Assembly: GCF_900100365.1 (NCBI RefSeq)
Contig: NZ_FNKU01000001.1
Location: 930,001 to 994,000, forward strand
Direction of reading: 5' to 3'
DNA length: 64,000 bases
Source of the DNA: Pseudomonas cannabina
GTDB taxonomy: Bacteria; Pseudomonadota; Gammaproteobacteria; Pseudomonadales; Pseudomonadaceae
In this document: positions 19,530-30,515 of the stretch, piece by piece
Layout: every line of letters starts with the position of its first letter
Position numbering within the stretch: position 1 is the stretch's first letter
The notes under the pieces: model-generated
Told to the model about the DNA's origin: nothing
What the model saw: the letters and a program-made list of their open reading frames with translations, nothing else
Databases searched by the model: none
Program-made: the position numbers and the translations under genes

Positions 19530-21137
19530 TCAATGCGGCAGGTAGACGGTCAGGGTCTGACCGGGCTTGAGGGCCTGGCCGCTGCGTGGATTCCAGCGCT
19601 TGAGATGTTGCATCTCGACGTTGAAGCGCTTGGCAACCAGGTACATCGAGTCGCCTTTCTGAATCTTGTATTGCATGGACTTCTTGTCACCGTCCTTTGT
19701 GCTGGCGCTGGCAACGGCCTTGCTGCCGGTTTTGCTGGCACTCTTGCTGGTGGTGTCCTGCATGACCAGTGTCTGACCGACGCTGAGTTTTTTGCCGGAC
19801 AGCTTGTTCCAGCGTTGCAGGTCTTCGACGTCAACCTTGTTGGCCTGAGCGATGGTGGTCAGGTTGTCGCCGCTGCGGACTTTGTAGCTGCGTGTACGTG
19901 ATGGCTTGTCGTTGCTGGCCAGTGCTTCAAACACCGGCTGCGAGGTTTCCATGCCCGGTCTGACCGGAATGCTCAGTGACTGACCGACTTTCAGGCGATT
20001 GCCTGCCAGTTTGTTATTGCCCTTCAGCGAACTGACCGTGACCTGATAACGGCTGGCCAGACTTTCGAGCGTATCGCCTCGGCGCACCCGGTAAGGCTGC
20101 CAGGCGACCAGCTCTTCCTGTTTCATGGTCGACAGGCTGGCCGTCAGCAGTTGCGCCTTGGACGTCGGCACCAGCAGATGCTGAGGCCCGTCGATGGTCA
20201 GGCGCTTCTTGTAGGCCGGGTTGAGCTGGATCAGCTCGTCTTCGTCGATGTCGGCGGCGCTGGCGACCTTGGACAGATCAACGCGCTTGTTGAGCTCGAC
20301 CACTTCGAAATAAGGCCGGTTGGCAATCGGATTGAGGTTGACGCCATACGCCTCTGGCGAAAGCACGACCTGTGACAGGGCCAGCAGCTTGGGCACATAG
20401 TCACGGGTTTCCTGCGGCAGCGGCAGGTTCCAGTAGTCGGTCGGCAGGTTGAGCTTGTCGTTGCGCTCGATCGCACGGCTGACCGTGCCTTCGCCCGCAT
20501 TGTAAGCGGCCAGAGCCAGCAGCCAGTCGCCGTTGAACATGTCATGCAGACGGGTCAGGTAATCCAGTGCGGCAACGGTCGAGGCCTGAATGTCGCGTCG
20601 TCCGTCATAAAAACTGGTCTGCCGCAGGTTGAAGTAGCGGCCGGTAGAGGGGATGAACTGCCACAGGCCAACGGCCTGGCTGCGGGACACCGCCATCGGG
20701 TTGTAGGCGCTTTCGATCACCGGGAGCAGGGCCAGCTCCAGCGGCATGTTGCGTTCTTCAAGGCGCTCGACGATGTAATGCATGTACAGGCTGCCGCGCT
20801 CGCCAGCGTTTTCCAGAAAGGAAGGGTTGTTGGCGAACCACAGACGCTGCTGGTCGATACGTGGGTTTTGATCGTTGCCTTGCTGCAATTGAAAGCCCTG
20901 GCGCATGCGCTCCCAGACATCCTGGGGCGGCGCCAGCGGGGTCGTGGGCTTGTGGGTCAGGAAAATCGGTTTTTGCTTGATTCCGGCGGCCAGGTTCTGC
21001 GTGCGGTGACTGCTGGCAGAGTCGACACTGGCGGTGCTCTGGCAACCGGCCAGAAGCGCACTCGCGGTGACGGCCATGGCCTGAGCCAACCGAGTCAATG
21101 CGTCCGGATGTGAAGGCTTGCTGATAGATGACGACAT
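19530..21137 (-). CDS. mltD: Membrane-bound lytic murein transglycosylase D
   Basis: 535 residues. The lipoprotein signal has the lipobox LLAGC (Cys32). The goose-lysozyme-like SLT domain (about 125-250) carries the catalytic Glu in VIESAYNPMAVSRSQAVGLWQF. Three LysM peptidoglycan-binding repeats follow (YRVRRGDTLESLA, YKVRSGDNLTTIA, YKIQKGDSMYLVA). It cleaves the MurNAc-GlcNAc bond to form anhydromuropeptides in the periplasm. Neighbouring gloB, as in E. coli. Confidence 0.96.
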   Translation of the reverse strand: MSSSISKPSHPDALTRLAQAMAVTASALLAGCQSTASVDSASSHRTQNLAAGIKQKPIFLTHKPTTPLAPPQDVWERMRQGFQLQQGNDQNPRIDQQRLWFANNPSFLENAGERGSLYMHYIVERLEERNMPLELALLPVIESAYNPMAVSRSQAVGLWQFIPSTGRYFNLRQTSFYDGRRDIQASTVAALDYLTRLHDMFNGDWLLALAAYNAGEGTVSRAIERNDKLNLPTDYWNLPLPQETRDYVPKLLALSQVVLSPEAYGVNLNPIANRPYFEVVELNKRVDLSKVASAADIDEDELIQLNPAYKKRLTIDGPQHLLVPTSKAQLLTASLSTMKQEELVAWQPYRVRRGDTLESLASRYQVTVSSLKGNNKLAGNRLKVGQSLSIPVRPGMETSQPVFEALASNDKPSRTRSYKVRSGDNLTTIAQANKVDVEDLQRWNKLSGKKLSVGQTLVMQDTTSKSASKTGSKAVASASTKDGDKKSMQYKIQKGDSMYLVAKRFNVEMQHLKRWNPRSGQALKPGQTLTVYLPH

Positions 21138-21236
21138 TGTTCGGGGGGTACATCCAGACGAAAATGTCGGGCGATTCTAGGAAGCAGCCCGCCGCTGGTC
21201 AACCATTCAGAATTTTATTGCGGTTTCACGGTCACT

Positions 21237-22016
21237 TCAGAACTTATCTTTCCAGGCCCTCAAGCAAGCAAAGACCGCACTCTGCGAGGTGTTTTGCGCG
21301 CCGTTCCGTTCGTCCGCTTTTTCTTTAACGGATGTTTCGTGGGTGCGCAGGAACGGGTTCGTGCGTTTTTCCAGGCCCAGCGTGGACGGCAGGCTGATGC
21401 GGTTTTCGGCACGCAGGCGGGTGACTTCCGCCAGGCGTTCGGCGATGTCCCGGTTGTCCGGTTCGACCGTCCGAGCAAAGCGCAGGTTGCTCAGTGTGTA
21501 CTCGTGAGCGCAGTAGATCGACGTGCTGTCCGGCAACCCGGCCAGGCGTTGCAGCGAGTCGTGCATCTGCTGCGGTGTGCCTTCGAACAGGCGTCCGCAG
21601 CCCGCGGCAAACAGGGTGTCGCCGCTGAACAGCAGCGGTGTCGTGGCGTCTTCATGATAGAACGCAATGTGGCCCAGCGTATGGCCGGGCACGGCATGGA
21701 CCACAAACTCGAGCCCGAGCACGTTCAGCCGGTCATGGTCGGCCAGTTCCACGTCGCGTGCCGGAATGTTTTCCGTGGCCGGGCCATGCACACGTGCCTG
21801 AGTGACCTGCTTGAGCTGCACCACGCCACCGACGTGGTCGTTATGGTGATGAGTGATCAGGATGTCGCTGAGCCGATACTCCGGATGCTGCGCCAGCCAG
21901 TCCAGGACCGGTTGCGCGTCGCCCGGATCGACCACCGCGCAGCGCTGGCTCGAAAGGTCTTGTAACAACCATATGTAGTTGTCATTGAAAGCGGGAAGGG
22001 CGTGTATCTGTATCAT
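21237..22016 (-). CDS. gloB: Hydroxyacylglutathione hydrolase (glyoxalase II)
   Basis: 259 residues. Metallo-beta-lactamase fold with the binuclear zinc motif [10 protein letters not shown] and the [10 protein letters not shown] segment. It hydrolyses S-lactoylglutathione to lactate and glutathione, completing methylglyoxal detoxification. The C-terminal substrate-binding domain (HACO-like, with the arginine/lysine-rich [21 protein letters not shown]) is present. Divergent from the yafS-like gene across an 81-bp gap. Confidence 0.96.
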   Translation of the reverse strand: MIQIHALPAFNDNYIWLLQDLSSQRCAVVDPGDAQPVLDWLAQHPEYRLSDILITHHHNDHVGGVVQLKQVTQARVHGPATENIPARDVELADHDRLNVLGLEFVVHAVPGHTLGHIAFYHEDATTPLLFSGDTLFAAGCGRLFEGTPQQMHDSLQRLAGLPDSTSIYCAHEYTLSNLRFARTVEPDNRDIAERLAEVTRLRAENRISLPSTLGLEKRTNPFLRTHETSVKEKADERNGAQNTSQSAVFACLRAWKDKF

Positions 22017-22097
22017 GGCGCAGTTCGCATAGCGGCGGACAATGGTGCATCTTAGAGTCAGTTGCCGCTGTAGGCGAGCACCTCTGGAGGAGAACTC

Positions 22098-22862
22098 ATG
22101 ACCGATGAAGCGTTCGCTCAGGCTGATCCTGAGTGGCTTGCATTGATCCGCGCTGCCCGTGAATGGCTTTCAGGGCCATTGGGACAGCTTCTGCTAGAAG
22201 AGGAGCGACGGGTGCTCGACGAGGAACTCGGGCGTTATTTCGGCGGCTATCTGGTGCATTACGGACCGTCGGCGGAGACGCCGCCGGTCGCGCCGCAGGT
22301 ACAGCGCAACGTCAGGCTCGGCGCACCGCTGCCGGGTGTCGAGATTGTCTGTGAAGAACAGGCCTGGCCCTTGAGCGAGCACGCGGCCGATGTGGTGGTG
22401 TTGCAGCACGGCCTGGATTTCTGTTTGTCGCCCCACGGCCTGCTGCGTGAAGCCGCCAGCAGCGTGCGCCCCGGTGGGCATTTGCTGATCATCGGGATCA
22501 ACCCCTGGAGCACCTGGGGAGTGCGGCACGTTTTTGCGCGTGACGCGCTGCGCAAGGCCCGCTGCATTTCGCCTTCGCGGGTTGCCGACTGGCTGAATCT
22601 GCTGGGCTTCGCGCTGGAGAAACGGCGCTTCGGATGCTATCGTCCGCCCCTTGCTTCAGCAGCATGGCAGTCACGCCTGGCAGGCCTCGAAAGCCTCGGC
22701 GACGGACGTCGGAGCCCCGGCGGCGGCTTCTATCTTCTGGTTGCGCGCAAGCTGGTGGTGGGGCTGCGGCCCGTGCGTCAGGTGCGCCGCGACCCGATCG
22801 GCAAACTGATTCCCATGCCGATGGCCAAGGTCAGTCGCAACGCTCTGGATCCGGAGCCCTGA
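22098..22862 (+). CDS. SAM-dependent methyltransferase-like protein (YafS-like)
   Basis: 254 residues with a class I methyltransferase fold: [23 protein letters not shown] corresponds to the post-motif region, and [21 protein letters not shown] to motif III. The classical glycine-rich SAM loop is poor, so activity is uncertain. GGAGGAG lies just before the ATG. In E. coli yafS sits in the same place (gloB-yafS-rnhA-dnaQ), so the name is supported mainly by synteny. Substrate unknown. Confidence 0.8.
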   Translation: MTDEAFAQADPEWLALIRAAREWLSGPLGQLLLEEERRVLDEELGRYFGGYLVHYGPSAETPPVAPQVQRNVRLGAPLPGVEIVCEEQAWPLSEHAADVVVLQHGLDFCLSPHGLLREAASSVRPGGHLLIIGINPWSTWGVRHVFARDALRKARCISPSRVADWLNLLGFALEKRRFGCYRPPLASAAWQSRLAGLESLGDGRRSPGGGFYLLVARKLVVGLRPVRQVRRDPIGKLIPMPMAKVSRNALDPEP

Positions 22863-22931
22863 CGATAGAGCGCAAGCCCCGACGGCTGCGCGTGTCCTGT
22901 AACGAAGCCCATCATTGTGGAAAAGACTGTA

Positions 22932-23384
22932 ATGAGTGATAGCGTTGAACTCTTCACCGACGGCGCCTGCAAAGGCAATCCTGGTCCCGGCGGCTGGGGA
23001 GCCTTGCTGGTCTGCAAAGGGGTCGAGAAAGAACTGTGGGGTGGCGAAGCCAATACCACCAACAACCGTATGGAGCTGACCGGCGCCATTCGCGGGCTCG
23101 AAGAACTCAAGCGTCCCTGTGAAGTCACGCTGGTCACCGACTCGCAATACGTCATGAAAGGCATCACCGAATGGATGCCCAACTGGAAGAAGCGCGGCTG
23201 GAAAACGGCCGCCAAGGAGCCGGTCAAGAACGCCGACCTCTGGCAATTGCTGGATGAGCAGGTCAGCCGTCATACCGTCAAATGGCAGTGGGTGCGCGGT
23301 CACATCGGCCACCCCGGCAACGAGCGTGCCGATCAGTTGGCCAACCGTGGTGTCGATGAAGTGCGCGGCATCAAACACGGCTGA
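22932..23384 (+). CDS. rnhA: Ribonuclease HI
   Basis: 150 residues; degrades RNA in RNA-DNA hybrids. The four acidic catalytic residues are visible as [15 protein letters not shown] (Asp10), [10 protein letters not shown] (Glu), VTDSQYV (Asp) and GNERADQLA (Asp). The start at MSDSVELF matches the family length; the frame continues 15 bases upstream to another ATG but that would add MEKTV without support. Same-strand neighbour of dnaQ here. Confidence 0.96.
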   Translation: MSDSVELFTDGACKGNPGPGGWGALLVCKGVEKELWGGEANTTNNRMELTGAIRGLEELKRPCEVTLVTDSQYVMKGITEWMPNWKKRGWKTAAKEPVKNADLWQLLDEQVSRHTVKWQWVRGHIGHPGNERADQLANRGVDEVRGIKHG

Positions 23385-23457
23385 TCCCCGTCGGGGTTGC
23401 AGGCTTGCAGTGGCTGCGACGTGCTAAGATCGCGGCCTGTAGATGAGGCAAGAGTCA

Positions 23458-24237
23458 ATGGCAGTGCAAAACCTGGATAACAGATCGATCGTACTCGATA
23501 CCGAGACCACCGGTATGCCGGTCACCGATGGCCACCGCATCATCGAGATCGGTTGTGTCGAGTTGATCGGCCGCCGCCTGACCGGGCGGCATTTTCACGT
23601 GTATCTGCAACCCGACCGTGAAAGTGACGAAGGCGCAATCGGCGTTCACGGTATCACCAATGAGTTTCTGGTCGGCAAGCCCCGGTTTGCCGAAGTCGCC
23701 GATGAGTTCTTCGAGTTCATCAAAGGCGCGCAGCTGATCATTCATAACGCGGCGTTCGACGTTGGCTTCATCAACAACGAATTCGCGTTGATGGGTGCGC
23801 AGGACAAGGCAGACATCACCCGCCACTGCTCGATTCTCGACACCCTGATGATGGCCCGCGAGCGTCATCCAGGTCAGCGCAACAGCCTCGATGCGCTGTG
23901 CAAACGCTACGGCGTCGACAACTCGGGCCGCGAACTGCACGGCGCGTTGCTCGACTCCGAGATTCTGGCGGAAGTCTATCTGGCCATGACGGGCGGGCAG
24001 ACCAGCCTGTCGCTGGCCGGCAATGCCTCTGACGGTAACGGTTCGGGCGAGGGCGGCAGCAGTCGTGGCAGTGAAATTCGCCGGTTGCCGGCGGATCGCC
24101 TGCCTTGCCGCGTCATTCGTGCCAGTGAAAGTGAACTGGCCGAGCACGAAGTGCGTATGAACACGATCGCCAAGGCTAGCGGGGCACCTGCGCTATGGGT
24201 TCAGATGCTGGAAGCCGAGGCGCAGGCCTCTTCCTGA
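23458..24237 (+). CDS. dnaQ: DNA polymerase III epsilon subunit (proofreading exonuclease)
   Basis: 259 residues. DEDDh exonuclease: motif ExoI LDTETTG, ExoII HNAAFDVGF, ExoIII HGALLDSEI. The C-terminal tail (about 185-259), rich in Gly/Ser then helical, is where the polymerase alpha subunit binds. It removes mismatched 3' ends during replication. The start chosen, MAVQNLDNR, gives the family length; an earlier ATG 15 bases upstream is in the ribosome-site region. Confidence 0.95.
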   Translation: MAVQNLDNRSIVLDTETTGMPVTDGHRIIEIGCVELIGRRLTGRHFHVYLQPDRESDEGAIGVHGITNEFLVGKPRFAEVADEFFEFIKGAQLIIHNAAFDVGFINNEFALMGAQDKADITRHCSILDTLMMARERHPGQRNSLDALCKRYGVDNSGRELHGALLDSEILAEVYLAMTGGQTSLSLAGNASDGNGSGEGGSSRGSEIRRLPADRLPCRVIRASESELAEHEVRMNTIAKASGAPALWVQMLEAEAQASS

Positions 24238-24258
24238 CGGTAATCGGCGAGTGTTGAC

Positions 24259-24816
24259 ATGAACCTGGCAAATCCTGCCTTGAGCATCCGGGTGGCAGAC
24301 GAGTGCTTCGAGGACTACATCCTCAACAGCGAATTCACCTTCACGGTGTCCGGCTTTGCCCAGGCGCGGATCGGTGAAAGTGTCGAGTCGTGGCAGGTCG
24401 AACCGGTCGAGCCGTACCGCAAGAACTACGGCATCGACTCTCAGGAGTTCGCCGATCATCGCGATGCGGCGTCCAGCTCGGTCATGGTGGCCTGGCTGGA
24501 CGGACGTGCGGTCGGGCACATCGTCATGAGCACGCACTGGAGCGGCTTTGCCTATATTGATGAACTGGCCGTGGATGAGTCGGCGCGGCGCCATGGTGTG
24601 GCCCGATCGCTGCTCGATGTGGCGCAGTTCTGGAGTCGCAAGCGCAATCTGCCCGGTATCGTTCTGGAAACCCAGAACAACAACCTGGCGGCCTGTCGTT
24701 TATACGAACGTTGCGGCTACGTGGTAGGCGGGGTGGACCACATGCGCTATCGAGGCATTGATCCACACACTCGTGAAACCGCTATCTTCTGGTACCTGAT
24801 CTTTCCCGCTGCATGA
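24259..24816 (+). CDS. GNAT acetyltransferase resembling streptothricin acetyltransferases
   Basis: 185 residues. The acetyl-CoA loop is seen in IDELAVDESARRHGVARSLLD, followed by LETQNNNLAACRLYERCGY and a C-terminal AIFWYLIF. The combination of LETQNNN, GVDHMRYRG and FWYLIF is what I remember from Sat/SatA streptothricin N-acetyltransferases, more than from RimI. The native substrate is not known and chromosomal relatives need not confer resistance. It lies 21 bp after dnaQ on the same strand, probably in one transcript. Confidence 0.75.
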   Translation: MNLANPALSIRVADECFEDYILNSEFTFTVSGFAQARIGESVESWQVEPVEPYRKNYGIDSQEFADHRDAASSSVMVAWLDGRAVGHIVMSTHWSGFAYIDELAVDESARRHGVARSLLDVAQFWSRKRNLPGIVLETQNNNLAACRLYERCGYVVGGVDHMRYRGIDPHTRETAIFWYLIFPAA

Positions 24817-24848
24817 TGCGGGCGGGCCCAAGACAAGGAAAGCATTGA

Positions 24849-25064
24849 TTACCCGGGAATACGGGTCATCTGCACGCCGGACCCGACCAACTCGAAACTG
24901 TCCCCACCCAGATGCCTGACCCGGTCACCGATCGCCAATCTGTAGGTGATCACCGGCTGACCGCTCTGTGCCTCATCCGGCTGCGATTCCTGGAACTCAT
25001 GCACCGGGTAGACGCGACCTTCGACGTCTCTGGCATGAAATTGTCCGACGAGAACTGAAGCCAT
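24849..25064 (-). CDS. Small conserved hypothetical protein (71 residues)
   Basis: No signal peptide or membrane segment. The sequence (GDRVRHLGGDSFELVGSGVQMTRIPG) suggests a small beta-rich, KOW/SH3-like domain. AGAGG lies about 9 nt before the ATG. It is convergent with the GNAT gene and divergent from the FMN reductase. Function not recognised; coding status is likely from codon pattern and spacing. Confidence 0.65.
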   Translation of the reverse strand: MASVLVGQFHARDVEGRVYPVHEFQESQPDEAQSGQPVITYRLAIGDRVRHLGGDSFELVGSGVQMTRIPG

Positions 25065-25098
25065 TTGCTCACTAACCTCTGAAACTGAATATAACTGC

Positions 25099-25130
25099 TG
25101 GTTTACAAAACTATCGAGGTTTGTAGACCA
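25099..25130. promoter_or_regulatory. Imperfect palindrome between divergent genes (candidate operator)
   Basis: Thirteen-base half-sites TGGTTTACAAAAC and GGTTTGTAGACCA are inverted around a 6-bp spacer and match at 11 of 13 positions. The site lies in the divergent promoter region of the 71-residue gene and the FMN reductase. It looks like a binding site for a dimeric repressor or activator; no regulator gene is adjacent. Confidence 0.45.
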
Positions 25131-25273
25131 CTGATCTATAGGGGAGTTTGCCCGAAGCGAAAAAATAATCGGGGCTGCGGGATAGTACTCGGGAATTGAC
25201 CGGAGCGGGGGGCGTCTAAACCTTGCTTCTGTTCCCCACCCAACTTTCCCTTGAATCAGAGGACGATATTTTC

Positions 25274-25843
25274 ATGAGCCAGGTTCATACCATTGCCGTA
25301 TTGGTCGGCAGTCTGCGAAAAGACTCCATCAACCGCAAGATCGCGCTTGCTCTGGCAGATCTGGCACCTGCCAGCCTGAAATTGAACATCGTCGAGATCG
25401 GCGACTTGCCGCTGTACAACGAAGATATCGACGGCGCCTCACCGCCGCCAGCGTATAGCACCTTTCGCGAGCAGCTTGGCGCGGCCGACGGCGTCTTGTT
25501 TATCACCCCGGAATATAACCGCTCGGTACCGGGTGCATTGAAGAACGCCATCGATGTGGGCTCGCGTCCGTATGGCAAGAGCGCCTTCAGTGGCAAGCCG
25601 GGCGCTGTGATCAGTGCTTCGCCAGGCGCTGTCGGCGGCTTTGGTGCCAACCATCACTTGCGTCAGTCACTGGTGTTTCTGGACGTGTTGTGTCTGCAAC
25701 AGCCTGAAGCCTATCTGGGCGGTGCCGGGAGCTTTTTCGACGAGGCTGGTGTGCTGTCCGAGAAAACCCGACCGTTTTTACAGACCTTCATCGACGCGTT
25801 CGCCGCCTGGGTCGAAAAGAACGCCCGGGTAGCGGCCAACTGA
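25274..25843 (+). CDS. NADPH-dependent FMN reductase / quinone reductase (ChrR-like)
   Basis: 189 residues, flavodoxin-like fold. The FMN phosphate loop is LVGSLRKDSINRKIA; PEYNRSVPGALKNAIDVGSRP is the conserved flavin/active-site stretch of the YieF/ChrR/ArsH-type reductases. Such enzymes reduce quinones, azo dyes or chromate with NAD(P)H. GAGGA lies about 9 nt before the chosen ATG; the longer frame to 25223 lacks this. Probably soluble and single-gene transcribed. Confidence 0.88.
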   Translation: MSQVHTIAVLVGSLRKDSINRKIALALADLAPASLKLNIVEIGDLPLYNEDIDGASPPPAYSTFREQLGAADGVLFITPEYNRSVPGALKNAIDVGSRPYGKSAFSGKPGAVISASPGAVGGFGANHHLRQSLVFLDVLCLQQPEAYLGGAGSFFDEAGVLSEKTRPFLQTFIDAFAAWVEKNARVAAN

Positions 25844-28800
25844 GCCGATACTGCTAAGCTGCTTTATGTAACGCAGTTGCCGCAGGTTATCGCAATAAGC
25901 TGTTTCCTTTTGTCCTCACCCATGCGCTCAGGTTTCGTGTGCAGTGAGGCTGGACCAAGGGAAACAGCAAATGTCAGACACACCTCCGTATTTTTTCAGC
26001 GACACCCTGCGTGCGCGCTTTGCCCTGGATATTCAGGACGCCGTCGAGCAGACGCGCATCAGTCTCAGTCAGGGCCAGTGGCTGCTTGGCTTGACGAGCG
26101 AACCTGCTACTCCAGATTTCTCAGCGCCAAAGCCTGAGGTCTACAGGCTGGTCACGAGCGATGGTTCGGCGGTCAATGCCGAACTGGCGGGCGCCTTGCT
26201 GTTCAGCAGTCAGGATGCAGGCGACACAGCGGTCTTTTTAAGCACTCTGACGTTCGGAATCGAGCGATTCGAGCAGCGCGCTGCGTTGCTCGCCGTCCTG
26301 CAACAGCGGTTCGATGAAATCGGTACTCAGGTCACGATCAATGCCGAGCTGGTGGAGGGGCCCCTGTTCGAAGCGCGAACCCTCTCGATCATGCGCCAAC
26401 AGGCCGGGCATCTTGAGGGCCTCTGGTCACAGTTGCATGACCTTCCTGATCTGCGGATGGCAGCGGGCGTGGCTTTTCAGGCGGGTCTGACCCGGCGAGG
26501 GGCGGGAGAGGGCATTGATGTCTTCAGCCATCTTCTGCAAATCGTCGACAGCAGGCCGCTCACTGATCGGGTACTGACAGCCGTCGTGGGCGCCCAGTAT
26601 CTGGCGGATTCGGCGCTGGATGCAATCGTTTCCGAGCGCTTGCCGCCCGGCCTTTTCCATCAGTTCATGGATCATGAGGGCCGCGAGCTGGCTGATGCGG
26701 AGGCCAGCCTGTTCCGGCAAGCACTGAGCGGTGCAGTCAGCGACATCGGTACTGTTTACGAACTGTTACTGGCGGACTACTGGACGTCGGCGCAGGCGGA
26801 TGGCCGGACCCGGCGTGAATCGGTGATTTATGCGCTGGCCGAGTGTTTTCGTCAACATTTGCTGGCCAGCCGTGCAGACGGCTCGCTTGGCGATGCCGAA
26901 TACCATCGCCTGCTTGACCTGTTGCCCTCGCATCGAGTCGCAAGCGATCCACAATCGATCAGGGGGCGACGGTTGTCAGCAATCGTAGCCGGTCAGGAAC
27001 CCGTCAAGCTGGTCGGGCTTTTGTTGATCGACTTCCCGGCAGATGCGTCGTCTGGCATGTACCTGTATTCATCCCTTTCAGGTCTCAGTCATTTTGACGG
27101 TTCGGAGCAGTTGGTGGCCTTTCTGGCCAGTGACCCTGATCGCGCCGCGCTACTGTTTTACTCATCGTTGAACGATCACGTCACCGTCAGAACGCCAGGC
27201 AGTGTCGAGCTGTATCAAGAGCTGACCACGGCAGATTTTTTCAGCGAGTGCATGGATTCGCTGATTGCGCTGCAGCAACGCAATTTGCGCCATGTGCTGG
27301 GGCTACCTGCCATCGGTTTCGAAAAGACACCGGTGCGCATTGATGACGCCCTGGATATACGGGCTTATCTGGATGGTCGGCTGTTGAGCCTGCAAGACCC
27401 GGGGCGCTGGCGTTCTTCGCCGGTCGCCTTCGATCAGCTCTGGGGCGCATCCGCCGCAGCGGCGCAAAGTGCGGTGCGCATCAGCCACGAGGCGTCCGAT
27501 ACCTGGCTTGGCAAACTGAAAAAAATCGAAACGTTACTGGCGCGTCAGGATGCTTTGCACGTTGGGGTGGACGGCTGCATGCTGCACGCGCTGAACCGCT
27601 ATCTGGCACAAGTTGACGGACCGCGCCTGGATGCTCAGGCGCTTTGGGTTACCGGGACCGCTGGCGATGAACAGCCATTGCCTCTGCTGTCAGTTGCACT
27701 CGAGCGGGCCTGTGGTCATGTGCAGACAGCGCGTTCTACCGGGCAGGTGCTTGAAGGGCTGGCAGCACCGATGTCAGACCGACCGGTGCGGCGTTTGCCT
27801 GTGTCTTTGCTCGAACAGATACTCACCTGTGTACTGACGGACTTTCCAGCGCGTTTCGAGCGGCAAGTGGGTGAGTTTTTCGTAAAATCGAGCCGCTATA
27901 TGAACATGGCGGTGCACCCAGGCGTGTTATGCAGTCTGATCCGCGAGTACGCATTGCGTCTCGAGCTGCTGATGGAACAGCGCATCGCCACGTTGCCGGA
28001 GTCGACGCTGCAGAGCGTTCAGCAAGTGCTCGACAGGCCGCTGCGATCCATGCGTGCTGCGCTCGGCGAAGCGCGCGTGGAAGCCTATACCCTGTCGATC
28101 AGTTACGACGCGCACATGCCTTCCATCATGTTGCCCAACACCTTCGTGGTGGGCGGCCCGCTCGATCCGGTCCTGTGGTCGTTGGGCCGAGGCCTGACGC
28201 TGTTCGAAAACGTCGCGACGCTTGAGCAATATGTTCTTTCTCATTTGCTCGGCAGCACGGAAGGCGCACCACTGTCCGGCCTTCTGACCCCTGCGGACCA
28301 ACAGGCGCTGCTCGCTTATTTCGGGCGAGTTCAAGCGCCGGAGGTCAAGCTGACCCTGCAGCGGATCGACGGGCATTTCATCAAGGCCTTGCAGCATCAG
28401 GAAGTCGAGCGTCAACAGCTTACCGCCGCTGACCTTTACCGGCAGGCAGTGACCTGGCAGTTGCCATCGAGCACTTTCACTTATCTGCTAAGTGCCGCCG
28501 AGCGCGACGACCGCAACCGTCAGGCGTTGAGCAATCTGGGTGTTGCCATTCAGTTCATTATCTACAAGGCGGTGGTACCCGTCTGGATCAGCGAGGCGCC
28601 GATGCTCGATCAGGTTTCTCTCGTCGAGGCCATGCGTCGGTTCTATGTCATCTGTGTCGGTAGAAAGGACTTTCTATTCGATATCCCCGGCCTTTACGAG
28701 TACTCGCTGGCACAACTGATCGCCCGCCTCAAAGCGGACTTTCCCGAGCAATACCTTGACCCCGAAGCGATCCAGGTCACGCTGACCCATTATGTTCCCG

Positions 28801-30515
28801 TGCCTGTCGCCCCGGGCCAGGTGCCTGCGTCGATACCTGCGGCGACTCAAAGAATCAATGAAAATCTGGTCGAGTTTGCGGCGAAGCGCTTCATGTCCAG
28901 GCAAGACGGCGTCATTTCACTGGCTTCTGCGGACGGTCGGCCCCTGCCTGCAACGCTGACACCGCTCTACATCCGCAGCCTGGCCGAGTCGCTGGATGTC
29001 GCCGCAGGTTATCGGGTGTTGCTGACGTCGGCGCTGGCGCAGACCTCCCCGACCTATCTTGAGCGCAAGCAGCTGTTCACCGAACAGATGCCAGCGCTGG
29101 ACACCTTGCGGGCACTGGTCCTCAAGCTCAGGAACGAGCTGTCCGATCAGGCCTACCGTTTCATCGAAGGCGTACTGAATATGCCCGATGGAGTCGCACG
29201 TCTTCCGGTTCAGGGAGTGAAGGTGGTGCTCAGTCCGTTGCAACTGCTCCCGGCCACGCAAGGCTGGGCCCCGGCCGTGGTGGCGAACACTTACCTGATC
29301 GGACCTGCCGAGCCATACGTTGGCCCATGGATACTCTACACGCTGATGCATGACGAGTTTGTTTTCAGGGAATACCCGCATCAGGCCGCGTTGCTTGAAG
29401 ACATTCGAACCTCCGTCAGTCTTCAGGCCTTCATTCTCAGTCGGATCGATCCCGAGGTTCGTAAGATCTATGACAACGGTGGGTTCGTGGAGCCGCACGT
29501 GCCGTTCAGCGTCGAGTCTTCGTTCGACGTGCCCTGGGAGAGACCTCCGTCGGTCAGCCTGAGTGTCGAGGCTTTTGAGGGCAATGCTACCGAGTTGCTG
29601 TTCAACGGCGCTTTGGATGCGTTGAAGCTGGAGGTTCGGCAGCAGAGTGTCACCAATGCCGAGCACCGACGCAGCGCCTCGCAATACCTGTTCAGCATGG
29701 GCGCCGAGCAGATCATGACACTCATGCCGGGGCGGCTGGGTGTGCTTATCGGAGTATGGCAAAGCCAGACGTTATTGAACTCGTCGGCGGTGTCGGCCGG
29801 GGAACAACGTTGGGGCAAGGCGTTTTCAGAGTTCATGGCGGCGCTGAGCGTAATGATTTCCGCCCGGCAAAACCCGCGTGCGCTGGTCGCCCAACTGGAT
29901 GAGGAGGTGGGTACGCTGGCGGAAGAGGCTGCGTCTGATGACTCGGATGAAAATAACCCGTCACCGCTGGAGTTTTCATGGGGCAACAGTTCGCTGAGTC
30001 AGCAGGTACGGGCCCGGTTGCGCGAGTTCGAATTCCACACTGTCGCGCTGAACACACTGTCGCGCGATGAGTTGATGAATACCTACAACGATCTGGTGAC
30101 CGGTAGCACCTATGCCGCTGTTGAGGGCAAAGTGTATGAGTTGCGCTCTGATGCGGAAGGCTGGTTCATCGTTGCTCATGGCAAAACCGGACCGTCTGTG
30201 CGCCTTGACGAAAACCAGCGCTGGAGACTCGATATTCATAGCGGGCTGAAGGGCGGCGGCGGGATGGTCACCCGCTTGTACCGCGATATCGTGGATGACG
30301 ATGTCGATGAAGCAATGGTCGTCAATGCCAGAGGGATGTCAGAGATTCGCCGTATCTACCGGGAAATGGCGCAGTCGATCGAAGAGGCGCACGCTCAGGC
30401 GCAGCGCTATCTGGAAAACTGCCTGGCCAATCTTGCCCTTCGCTCGCCCGAAGGCGCGGTCGACGCACGGGTGGAGCGCATTCTTGCTGAATTTTTCAGC
30501 GAAAAGACACCGGAT

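Noticed and set aside
19393..19533. Longer N-terminus for the first peptide-binding protein
   Set aside because: The extra 47 residues are not export-like and the downstream GTG gives a proper signal peptide.
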